Part shown: in pieces, positions 8,927 through 16,059 of the stretch
Numbering within the stretch: the stretch's first letter is position 1
Layout: every line of letters begins with the position of its first letter
Origin: Treponema sp.
GTDB taxonomy: Bacteria; Spirochaetota; Spirochaetia; Treponematales; Breznakiellaceae
Direction of reading: 5' to 3'
Assembly: GCA_009786715.1 (NCBI GenBank)
Contig: WQRN01000017.1
Coordinates: 1-25,085 of the forward strand
DNA: 25,085 bases
Program-made: the position numbers and the translations under genes
The notes under the pieces: generated by a model
Told to the model about the DNA's origin: nothing
The model's input: only the letters and a program-made list of their open reading frames with translations
Databases searched by the model: none

Positions 8927-9400
8927 ATGAAAAGATTTTTAACTATTTTATGTTTAGCGCTTTTTGTAACCGGGCTCGCGGCAGCGCAGGTTCGGGTCGG
9001 CGGCACTTTATATGTGTCTATAAAGAGCGTTTCGCTGAAATCGGGTACCGGGTTTTTCTCCGGGGCTAAAGGAACTTTGGATCTGGGAGATCAGGTTACG
9101 GTTCTTCAGATTAACGGCAAGAATGTAGAAGTTCGCAGCGTCAAGAATCCCAGTCTTTCAGGATGGACATCATCCGGAAATTTCTCCGCAAAACAGGTAG
9201 TTGCCGGAACCAGCAGTACGGCTACAGCAAGGGAAGTAGCTCTTGCCGGAAAGGGGTTAACTCAGGAAGTTGAGCAGGAATATAAAAAACAGCAAAGCAA
9301 TTTAAATTATGCTGATGTAGACAGAGTTGAAGCTGTAACTGTTAACGAAACAGAACTTAAAAAATTCCTTGATGAAGGCCGTCTGAAAACCGGAGAGTAA
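8927..9400 (+). CDS. Secreted bacterial SH3-like protein
   Basis: 157 residues with a signal peptide (MKRFLTILCLALFVTGLAAAQ, cleavage after about residue 20). Residues 24-90 resemble a small bacterial SH3 domain: GTLYVSIKSVSLKSGTG, then LDLGDQVTVLQINGKNVEVRSV, then SGWTSSGNF. Such domains usually bind peptides or cell wall. A helical, charged tail follows (100-157). AGAGGT lies before the ATG. One base separates its stop from the M48 protease gene, so the two products probably work together at the envelope; a targeting or inhibitory role toward the protease is only inference. Confidence 0.75.
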   Translation: MKRFLTILCLALFVTGLAAAQVRVGGTLYVSIKSVSLKSGTGFFSGAKGTLDLGDQVTVLQINGKNVEVRSVKNPSLSGWTSSGNFSAKQVVAGTSSTATAREVALAGKGLTQEVEQEYKKQQSNLNYADVDRVEAVTVNETELKKFLDEGRLKTGE

Positions 9401-9401
9401 A

Positions 9402-10292
9402 ATGAAAATTAAATTTTTTCTTGCCGCGGTAATTGCTTTTGCCTGCGTTATTTTTTCGTGTCAAGGTCTTGCAGTTGCCGCGCAGGTTGCGGGAGCTGTC
9501 GGTATTGTGGATCAAACCACCGCCGACGCAATCAGCAGATCTGCCAGCGCGATTGGCGCTGCGGCGGAAGAAATAACCCCCGAACAGGAATACTACATTG
9601 GAAGAGCGGTTGCCGCGAATATTCTGTCTTCCTATAAATTATGGACGGGAAATGCCGCGCTGACGGCATATTTAAACAAGATTTGCGCGGCTATAACAAT
9701 TAATTCTTCGCGCCCGGATGTTTTTAACGGTTATCATGTCGCAATCCTGGACAGCAATGAAATTAACGCGTTCGCGACTTCCGGCGGACATGTTTTTGTT
9801 ACACGCGGGCTTATAAACGCGGCAAAATCTGAAGACGCTCTTGCAAGCGTAATTGCGCATGAAGTAGCTCACATTCAATTACAGCACGGCATCAAAGCGA
9901 TTAAGAACAGCAGAATTACTCAGGCGGTTCTTACAACAGCGTCAGCAGCCGGAACGGCGGTAGGAATGAATGTCAGCCAGTTAACAGATGTAATGAAAGA
10001 ATCAGTCGGCGAAATTGTTTCAACTCTTGTCAGCAGCGGCTATTCGCAGACTCAGGAATTTGAAGCCGACACCACAGCGATGGCGCTTATGGCGGGCGCC
10101 GGATATAATCCCGCGAGTTTAATTGATATTCTCAGGATTTTAAGCACCATTCAAACTTCAAGTTCAGGATTCGGAAAAACACACCCCACTCCCGCGGCGC
10201 GCATAGCCAACGCGGAAAGAACTGTTAGAAGCCATAATGTAACAGACACAAGTTCTTCCAGACAGGCAAGATTTACAGCGGCGACAAAATAA
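9402..10292 (+). CDS. M48-family zinc metalloprotease, putative lipoprotein
   Basis: 296 residues. The N-terminus has a signal with a spirochaete-tolerant lipobox (VIFSC, Cys20), so it is probably lipid-anchored. The catalytic HEVAH motif is at 153-157 (zinc ligands His153 and His157, catalytic Glu154) and the third ligand is likely Glu221 in QEFEAD. INAFATSGGHVFVTRGL (121-137) and the closing THPTPAARI block are typical of the BepA/LoiP-like M48 family, which works in envelope protein quality control. It lacks a TPR domain. It is the last gene of the cyclase operon, followed by an intrinsic terminator at 10313-10338. Confidence 0.88.
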   Translation: MKIKFFLAAVIAFACVIFSCQGLAVAAQVAGAVGIVDQTTADAISRSASAIGAAAEEITPEQEYYIGRAVAANILSSYKLWTGNAALTAYLNKICAAITINSSRPDVFNGYHVAILDSNEINAFATSGGHVFVTRGLINAAKSEDALASVIAHEVAHIQLQHGIKAIKNSRITQAVLTTASAAGTAVGMNVSQLTDVMKESVGEIVSTLVSSGYSQTQEFEADTTAMALMAGAGYNPASLIDILRILSTIQTSSSGFGKTHPTPAARIANAERTVRSHNVTDTSSSRQARFTAATK

Positions 10293-10312
10293 TTTTAATT
10301 AATTAGAAAGGA

Positions 10313-10338
10313 AAGGCTGTCGAAGGGCAGCCTTTTTT
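10313..10338 (+). terminator. Intrinsic terminator after the M48 gene
   Basis: Perfect 7-bp stem AAGGCTG (10313-10319) and CAGCCTT (10328-10334), 8-nt loop, running into a T-tract (10333-10338). It ends the plus-strand operon and touches the 3' end of the convergent SMC gene. There is no T-tract in the minus direction, so it should act mainly on plus-strand transcripts. Confidence 0.85.
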
Positions 10339-13309
10339 ATTGTATTTCTTTTTTTGATCTTATCGGACGCAGCTGCTCCGGTTTAACTTTTCTTGGATCA
10401 TTAACGCCCTCAGGCAGCTGCCTACCTTCTTCGGGCGGCACATCCTCTTCTTCGAATTTGCCGTCCGCGTCCCACAGTTCTGTTTGGTGGGGGGAACCCT
10501 CCGCGATATCCAGCTCTCCGTTTTTAAAGCGCACTGTTATCAGCTTTGTAACGCCCGATTCCTGCATGGTAACGCCCAATAGCGTTCCCGCGCCTGTGGT
10601 TGTTTTTTTATTATGCGTGATGATAATAAACTGGCTCGTGTCGCTGAACTCCTGAAGGAGATGGACAAAGCGCCCTACGTTCTGTTCGTCCAGAGCGGCG
10701 TCAATTTCGTCTAACAGGCAGAAGGGGCTTGGTTTTACCATATAGGTAGCAAATAAAAGCGCGACGGCTGTCATTGAACATTCGCCGCCCGAGAGCAGGC
10801 TTAAATGTTCCAGCTTCTTTCCCGGCGGCTGCGCAAGAATTTCAATGCCCGATTCCAGCACATGGTTAGGGTCTGAAAGACGCAGTTCCGCGCGTCCGCC
10901 GCCGAAGAGACGCCTGAACATGTTGTGGAAATTTTTCTTAATGCGGTTGTATGTGTCAAGGAATAATTGCGAAGATTCCTGCCTTATTTCCGCTGTTAAA
11001 TCTTCCAGATCTTTACGCGCTTTTTCAAGGTCTGCCATCTGTCCGCTTAAGAAATCGTAGCGTTGTTTTGTTTCCGCGTATTCTTCCGGGGCCATCAAGT
11101 TTACAGATCCTAACTCTTTCATCTTTGTGCGCGATGATGCAAGTTTTTCTTTCAGCGCGGCGGGAGCAGCGGTAATGTTGAATATGCGCTCCTCAAATTC
11201 CATTAAATCCCTGGAATGGGTTTCCCTGAAATTTTCCTGAGTGTTTTTAATCTCCATCTCGGACTGCACAAGTTCAAGATGGATTTTTTCCAGCGCTTCC
11301 TGAACCTTGCTGAGTTCCGCCATTCTTTTGTTGATAACAACCTTTTTTCCCGCGACATTATCATTTCTTTTACGGATATCTTTTTCCAGTTTTTCAAGTT
11401 CGGCGGAAAATGCCTTTGTTTTTTCTTCAATGTCCGCGATAAGCGTTTGAACTGAGGCAATACGTCCGTCAATTTCCTCAAGTCTCTGCCTGTAAAGAGA
11501 AAGTTCGTCGCGGATGTTTTTTAATAACGATTCCTGCCCTGAAAGTTCGCGTCTTATCAGTTTTGCCTGTTCCTGCGCGGACTGAGCGCGGGCATTCATC
11601 TGCGCGCGGTTGACTTTCATGTTTTCCAAAGTTGCGCGGTATTCGTCGATTTTCGCCATCAAGCTGACATTATCTTCATGTAAAGTTTTGATCCGCAGCC
11701 GTCTCTCTTCGATGCCGCTTTTGGAAGCCCGTATCTGTTCATCCAATGCGCGTTTTTTGGTAATTATTCCCTGAGGAGCCAGGAACTCGTCGATGAAAAC
11801 GGGAGACGCTTCGCGGTAGCTGTTAAACAATTCGATAGCTTTATCCGCTCCGGCGGCGGCTTCGACTAAACCCGCAAGCAGAGCGTCGGTTATGCGTCCG
11901 ATTTCCGCGGCATCCACGCCGCCGGTTCTTTCTGCCGCGGAGACAAGGTCGCGTATTAAAGCTTCCCTGCCCGATAAAAGCGTGCGCAGTTTGCTCAGAG
12001 TTTCATGTAAAGCAGCTTCCGCGCTTTTGCGTTCTGCCGCGGAGTAACCCGCTTTTGTTAAGCCGGCGTCAAGCTCGGCGACAATATCGTCTGTTATTTT
12101 CGCAAGTTCTTTTTCATGTTCCAGTAATTGTTTCTCGATGCCAAGAATATCCGCCTCGGCTCTTTTCGATTCTTTTTCGTTTTCGCTGATGCGCCCCGCG
12201 GAGAGTTGAATGTTTTCTTCAAAGGAGCGGATATTCTCTTCTATGCTTTCGCATTGTTTTTTCAGATCCTGTACGATCGAATCCTGCCCGGACGCGTCAT
12301 TATTCAATTCTGTTATTTTTTGAATCGCCTGCTTTTCGCGCTCTTCGTTCTGACCTATCTTTATTTTATTTTCATTGCGCTGTTCATTGAACAGGCGCAC
12401 TTCGTTTTCTTTCGCGTTTTTTTCCAGCGCAAGGCCGTAAATGTTTTTTTGCAGTTCCACAAGACGCGCTTCCATGGAGTTTACTTCGTCCATGTTCGCT
12501 TCCAGCGCTTTATTTTCCGCTTCCATTTCCGCGCGGATTCTGTCACGGTCTTCCGCTCTGCGCCTCAGCGTTTCATTTTTTTCGTCTCTTTCGTATCTGA
12601 ATTGCTTTAAACGCAGCAATTGAATATCAAGCTCATAATTAAAAATCTCATCGCGCAGCGTGCGGTATTTCAGCGTTTTTTCCGATTGAACTTTCAAACT
12701 GTCGTGGGAGCGCCTTACTTCGTTTAATATTAATTCCACCTGGCGCACATTTTCTTCGGTTTTGGCAAGGTTGCGCTCCGCTTCCGCTCCCCGTTCACGG
12801 TAACGCGTAATGCCGGCTGCTTCCTCGAAAAGATAACGTCTTTCCTCCGGTTTGGAAGAAAGTATCTGATCGATTTTTCCTTGCTCCATTACGGAGTAGG
12901 CGGTCTTGCCGACGCCGGTATCCCAAAAAAGCTCGCGTATATCTTTTAACCGCACCTGCGCGCCGTTGATAAAATATTCGCTTTCTCCTGATCTGTAGAG
13001 CCTTCGTTTTATTTCTATCTCCGGCATATCCATCGGCAAAAGGCCGGTTTCGTTCGCGATACTCAGCGCGACTTCAGCTACATTGAGCGGTTTTCGCGAT
13101 TCTGTGCCGCTGAAAATAACATCTTCCATTTTCTCCGCGCGCAGGGATTTGATCGCGTGTTCGCCCAAAACCCACTTAACCGCGTCCACAACATTGGATT
13201 TTCCGCAGCCGTTAGGACCCAAAAGAGCAGTGATGCCGTCGTTAAATTCAATATCTGTCCGGTCCGCAAAAGATTTGAAACCGAGGATGGAGAGCCGCTT
13301 AAGAAACAT
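10337..13309 (-). CDS. smc: SMC chromosome-segregation ATPase, compact, atypical hinge region
   Basis: 990 residues, shorter than the roughly 1,150-1,200 of most bacterial SMCs. N-terminal head with Walker A GPNGCGKSN (31-39), arms of heptad-rich coiled coil (about 170-405 and 520-780), C-terminal head with the ABC signature LSGGECSMTAVALLF (838-852) and Walker B FCLLDEIDAALDEQN (863-877). SMC dimers fold and segregate the chromosome with ScpAB. The segment between the arms (about 405-525) is predicted helical and lacks the glycine-rich beta hinge fold I expect, and the usual Lys after LSGGE is Cys. A charged tail (about 930-990) follows the head. It starts 3 bases after the HDOD gene, so the two are co-transcribed. 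Confidence 0.9.
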   Translation of the reverse strand: MFLKRLSILGFKSFADRTDIEFNDGITALLGPNGCGKSNVVDAVKWVLGEHAIKSLRAEKMEDVIFSGTESRKPLNVAEVALSIANETGLLPMDMPEIEIKRRLYRSGESEYFINGAQVRLKDIRELFWDTGVGKTAYSVMEQGKIDQILSSKPEERRYLFEEAAGITRYRERGAEAERNLAKTEENVRQVELILNEVRRSHDSLKVQSEKTLKYRTLRDEIFNYELDIQLLRLKQFRYERDEKNETLRRRAEDRDRIRAEMEAENKALEANMDEVNSMEARLVELQKNIYGLALEKNAKENEVRLFNEQRNENKIKIGQNEEREKQAIQKITELNNDASGQDSIVQDLKKQCESIEENIRSFEENIQLSAGRISENEKESKRAEADILGIEKQLLEHEKELAKITDDIVAELDAGLTKAGYSAAERKSAEAALHETLSKLRTLLSGREALIRDLVSAAERTGGVDAAEIGRITDALLAGLVEAAAGADKAIELFNSYREASPVFIDEFLAPQGIITKKRALDEQIRASKSGIEERRLRIKTLHEDNVSLMAKIDEYRATLENMKVNRAQMNARAQSAQEQAKLIRRELSGQESLLKNIRDELSLYRQRLEEIDGRIASVQTLIADIEEKTKAFSAELEKLEKDIRKRNDNVAGKKVVINKRMAELSKVQEALEKIHLELVQSEMEIKNTQENFRETHSRDLMEFEERIFNITAAPAALKEKLASSRTKMKELGSVNLMAPEEYAETKQRYDFLSGQMADLEKARKDLEDLTAEIRQESSQLFLDTYNRIKKNFHNMFRRLFGGGRAELRLSDPNHVLESGIEILAQPPGKKLEHLSLLSGGECSMTAVALLFATYMVKPSPFCLLDEIDAALDEQNVGRFVHLLQEFSDTSQFIIITHNKKTTTGAGTLLGVTMQESGVTKLITVRFKNGELDIAEGSPHQTELWDADGKFEEEDVPPEEGRQLPEGVNDPRKVKPEQLRPIRSKKEIQ

Positions 13310-13312
13310 AGG

Positions 13313-14809
13313 TTAAAACTGTCCTTCTCTCATGAAGCCTTGTGAGAGGCGTTCGATTAAAGTATCAACCTGCTTCTGGCTGTTGAATCTGAAGTTTTCA
13401 AGAGGTCCCAAATCGAATTGATCGTAAGAGACATTTTTATTCTCGTATTCGCAGAACATGTTTGCGAGATATACCGTGTCTACCAAATCTTTGCAGTCCA
13501 GCGGAGCGGATTCCGGATCGTGGTGGAAACGAATCGCCGCGACGAGCTTGTCCGGGAAGTTCCATTTTTCGGCGATAAGAGCGCCGAGTTCAGCGTGATT
13601 TAGGCCAGCGGAAAGATCTTCAAAGGTGGATGCCGGAAGGTTCTTGTCGGAACAGATACCCTTTACTCTGGCTAACAGATCCGGATGCACATTGGAAAAA
13701 ATGATTTTTCCCATGTCGTGTAACATTCCGCCGACATAAACATCGTCCAAAAGGCTTTGATCGTTTTTGAAATTCTTCGCAAGGTTGAAAGCGTAAAAAG
13801 CGGTTTTGTACGAATGTTCCCAAAGTTTCTTTTTGTCGATTGTATCATCGCCGAGAATTTTCTGCGTTCCGTATGAGTAAAGCAGGTTTTTAATTCCCTT
13901 AATGCCGATCATTTTTACGGCGTCGGAAATATTATCAACCTTTTTAGACAGCATATACTGCGCGGAGTTAACAATTTTTAACAGGTCTGCGGTAAGCGCC
14001 GGATCCATCGATATTTGTCTTGCGATCTTCGGCATATCGGAATCAGGATCGTTAATAAGTTTTTGAATCGTTAAAATATTTTCCGGGAACTGGGGCAGAC
14101 TGTTAATACTCTGCGCGATTTCCTCGGAAAGAACGGTCATGCCTTTTACAGTCGCCTGATCAAGCGGAATTTGAATGCTTGCGATTGTGCATTTTTCTGT
14201 CGTTTTCATTGTAAACGCGTCATCGTCAAGCCCCAGTTTTTTAAGCATCAATACAAGTATTACAAGCCCAAGCCCCGCGCCTTCGGAATCATCAAGCACC
14301 TGAGCGAGAGCGTCTTCCAAACTGCCGTATTGCCTCGACCTTGCCATTTTATCCTGAATACGAAGACGCTCTTTTTTTGTCGCCGTAACATTGTTGCGTA
14401 TTTCAACAAGAATCGTGTTTCTTTTAACCTGTAAAATAACTTTTATGTAATAACCTTTTTCTTTTTGAAGCTGAAGATAATGCGCTATGTTGCTTATGGT
14501 ATCCTGCTTGAAAGTTTTCATTCCGGCTTCGTAATCAGCGTCGTTATTTATGTTTAAACCGCGTTCCGAAAAATAAACGCGTTTCGTATTTGCCTTTTTC
14601 GCGTTAACGACAAGTTCTTGTATGCAGTAAATGATGTAATCCTTTAATTTAATTTGATTCATCTGTCTTAGAAAAACATCGGTTACCTGTTCTATGTAGA
14701 TTTCAATTTCTTTTGGGAGAGTATATGTCGTTATTGTAAGCGGAAGACCGGACTGTATGGCTTTTTTAATTTTTTCTTCATCCACAACCAGTTCGGGAGT
14801 AGAATTCAT
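13313..14809 (-). CDS. GHKL ATPase-like and HDOD fusion protein
   Basis: 498 residues. The N-terminal part (about 30-215) resembles a GHKL/HATPase domain: N-box-like ELVVNAKKAN (65-74) and a G2-like EGAGLGLVI (176-184), but the usual D-x-G box reads RNN (138-140), so ATP binding is uncertain. Residues about 225-440 form an HDOD domain (LPQFPENILTIQKLINDP, QISMDPALTADLLKIVNSA) that still carries HD at 364-365 (GMLHDMGKI) and HH at 429-430, so it may keep metal binding, unlike many HDOD proteins. It is probably a signalling protein. It is transcribed first, ahead of SMC with a 3-base gap, and divergently from the sigma gene. A promoter at 14852-14880 fits. Confidence 0.82.
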   Translation of the reverse strand: MNSTPELVVDEEKIKKAIQSGLPLTITTYTLPKEIEIYIEQVTDVFLRQMNQIKLKDYIIYCIQELVVNAKKANTKRVYFSERGLNINNDADYEAGMKTFKQDTISNIAHYLQLQKEKGYYIKVILQVKRNTILVEIRNNVTATKKERLRIQDKMARSRQYGSLEDALAQVLDDSEGAGLGLVILVLMLKKLGLDDDAFTMKTTEKCTIASIQIPLDQATVKGMTVLSEEIAQSINSLPQFPENILTIQKLINDPDSDMPKIARQISMDPALTADLLKIVNSAQYMLSKKVDNISDAVKMIGIKGIKNLLYSYGTQKILGDDTIDKKKLWEHSYKTAFYAFNLAKNFKNDQSLLDDVYVGGMLHDMGKIIFSNVHPDLLARVKGICSDKNLPASTFEDLSAGLNHAELGALIAEKWNFPDKLVAAIRFHHDPESAPLDCKDLVDTVYLANMFCEYENKNVSYDQFDLGPLENFRFNSQKQVDTLIERLSQGFMREGQF

Positions 14810-14851
14810 AATAGCTAACCTGCCTTTAAAACAAATATCCTGACTATAGTA

Positions 14852-14880
14852 ATCATATTCAAAATTTTCACAATAATCAA
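14852..14880 (-). promoter_or_regulatory. Sigma-70 promoter of the HDOD-SMC operon
   Basis: On the minus strand: TTGATT (14880-14875), 17-nt spacer, TATGAT (14857-14852), about 43 bases before the ATG at 14809. Its -35 lies about 10 bases from the 27-bp near-palindrome at 14890-14916, which would be at an activator-type position. Confidence 0.5.
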
Positions 14881-14889
14881 GATCATATG

Positions 14890-14916
14890 TTTACTGTATC
14901 AAAATGACACAGTAAA
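14890..14916. promoter_or_regulatory. 27-bp near-palindrome, candidate regulator site
   Basis: Arms TTTACTGTATCA (14890-14901) and TGACACAGTAAA (14905-14916) match at 11 of 12 positions across a 3-base spacer. The centre is about 147 bases upstream of the predicted sigma-54 start (near 15050), a normal place for an enhancer-binding-protein site, and about 58 bases upstream of the predicted HDOD promoter start. The binding protein is unknown. Confidence 0.55.
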
Positions 14917-15023
14917 TTGGCGCATTTTTGACCTTGTATCTTTTTCTCCTGATAGAGTGAAATATATTTGCATAAATCTGCATATAATACCCGAAAACCT
15001 CCAATTTTACTAAAAAATTAACT

Positions 15024-15039
15024 TGGCACGATTCTTGCT
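15024..15039 (+). promoter_or_regulatory. Sigma-54 (RpoN) promoter of the sigma factor gene
   Basis: TGGCACG, 4 bases, TTGCT: an essentially perfect -24/-12 sigma-54 promoter, with GG at 15025-15026 and GC at 15037-15038 at the required spacing. Transcription should start near 15050. That leaves a 17-nt leader containing AAAGGTGG before ATG 15067, but only 8 nt before the upstream in-frame GTG at 15058. Confidence 0.88.
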
Positions 15040-15066
15040 ATTAATTAGTTATAAAAGGTGGAAAAT

Positions 15067-15912
15067 ATGACAGAAAAGGGAAGAACCAAAGAATCAAAAG
15101 ATAACCTCGCAATTTACCTGAGCGAAATAAATTGCATTCCCATGTTAACCAGGGAAGAAGAGGAAACAACTGCCCGAATGGCAGCGGCTGGCAGCAAAAA
15201 AGCGAGAGAAAAGCTTGTTAATGCCAATCTGCGTTTTGTTATTACGGTAGCAAAAAAATATCAAGGTCTCGGTTTACCTCTCGATGACCTCATAAGCGAA
15301 GGCAATATTGGACTTATCAACGCGGCGGATCGCTTTGATGTCAATAAAGGATACCATTTTATTTCATACGCGGTCTGGTGGATTCGCCAGGCAATCATGA
15401 GCGCTTTATGCGAGAAGTCCAGAATGATCCGGCTTCCCGTAAACCGCGCCGCCGATCTTGTTAAAATTGAAAAAGCGGGAAAAATGGTGGAAAAACAAAT
15501 GTCACATGACGATGAGGTTAAGGAAATTGCGGATATTTTAAGCATGGAAAAATCCCGCGTTTCTGACATCATAAATATTTCGAGAGAAATACTTTCACTT
15601 GATAATCCCGTAAGCGACAGGGATGTTCCGTTAAAAGAATTTATCGAAGATGATATGTATGTAACTCCCGAAAAATACGCAGAGCATAGTTTGATGAAAA
15701 CCGATATTGATAATGTTCTTGATACTCTGGATGACGATGAAGCCGATATTATCCGCTGCCATTACGGCCTTGGAAGGCAGGCGATGTCTTTGAATGAAAT
15801 AGGCGCGCGTTACAATCTGAGCAAAGAGCGTATCCGCCAGATAGAAGAAAAAGCGTTAATGAGGCTTCGTAATCCGATAAGAGCGGAAAGATTGGAGTCG
15901 TATGTCGCTTAA
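15067..15912 (+). CDS. Group-2-like RNA polymerase sigma-70 factor
   Basis: 281 residues. Region 1.2 (AIYLSEINCIPMLTREEE), region 2 (LVNANLRFVITVAKKYQGLGLPLDDLISEGNIGL then GYHFISYAVWWIRQAI), region 3 (VKEIADILSMEKSRVSDII) and region 4 (LDDDEADIIRCHYGL, then the helix-turn-helix MSLNEIGARYNLSKERIRQIEEKA). The primary-sigma region 1.1 is absent, so it is an alternative factor of the RpoS/RpoD group 2 type. I start it at ATG 15067 because AAAGGTGG lies 5 bases before; GTG 15058 is less likely given the sigma-54 promoter. Expression should depend on RpoN and an activator, much as rpoS does in Borrelia. Target genes are unknown. Confidence 0.9.
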   Translation: MTEKGRTKESKDNLAIYLSEINCIPMLTREEEETTARMAAAGSKKAREKLVNANLRFVITVAKKYQGLGLPLDDLISEGNIGLINAADRFDVNKGYHFISYAVWWIRQAIMSALCEKSRMIRLPVNRAADLVKIEKAGKMVEKQMSHDDEVKEIADILSMEKSRVSDIINISREILSLDNPVSDRDVPLKEFIEDDMYVTPEKYAEHSLMKTDIDNVLDTLDDDEADIIRCHYGLGRQAMSLNEIGARYNLSKERIRQIEEKALMRLRNPIRAERLESYVA

Positions 15913-15995
15913 TTGTCGCTTGTAACAAAATTACTTGTTTATGAGTTTATTCTTATTTATTATATTATATTATTATATATTGTGTTTGATTTAGT

Positions 15996-16025
15996 TTGAC
16001 AGCTTTCAACATAGCGGTTTATCCT
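15996..16025 (+). promoter_or_regulatory. Promoter/operator of the sugar ABC operon
   Basis: TTGACA (15996-16001), 18-nt spacer, TATCCT (16020-16025), about 35 bases before the ATG at 16060. The -35 is embedded in TTGACAGCTTTCAA, a near-palindrome that recurs with one difference at the phosphorylase promoter (24950). ATCCTT at 16021-16026 could also pair with AAGGAT at 16044-16049 near the ribosome site if transcription starts early enough. The stretch before it (about 15950-15980) is AT-rich. Confidence 0.5.
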
Positions 16026-16059
16026 TATACATATTTTGTTTTTAAGGATGGAAAGAACT

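Noticed and set aside
12128..12610. 160-codon plus-strand ORF
   Set aside because: Antisense shadow of the SMC coiled coil; the Phe/Leu-rich composition is what the reverse of Glu/Lys-rich codons gives.
14950..14965. CTGATAGAGTGAAA resembling a hammerhead ribozyme core
   Set aside because: It does not match CUGANGA followed by a stem and GAAA, and no flanking stems are present.
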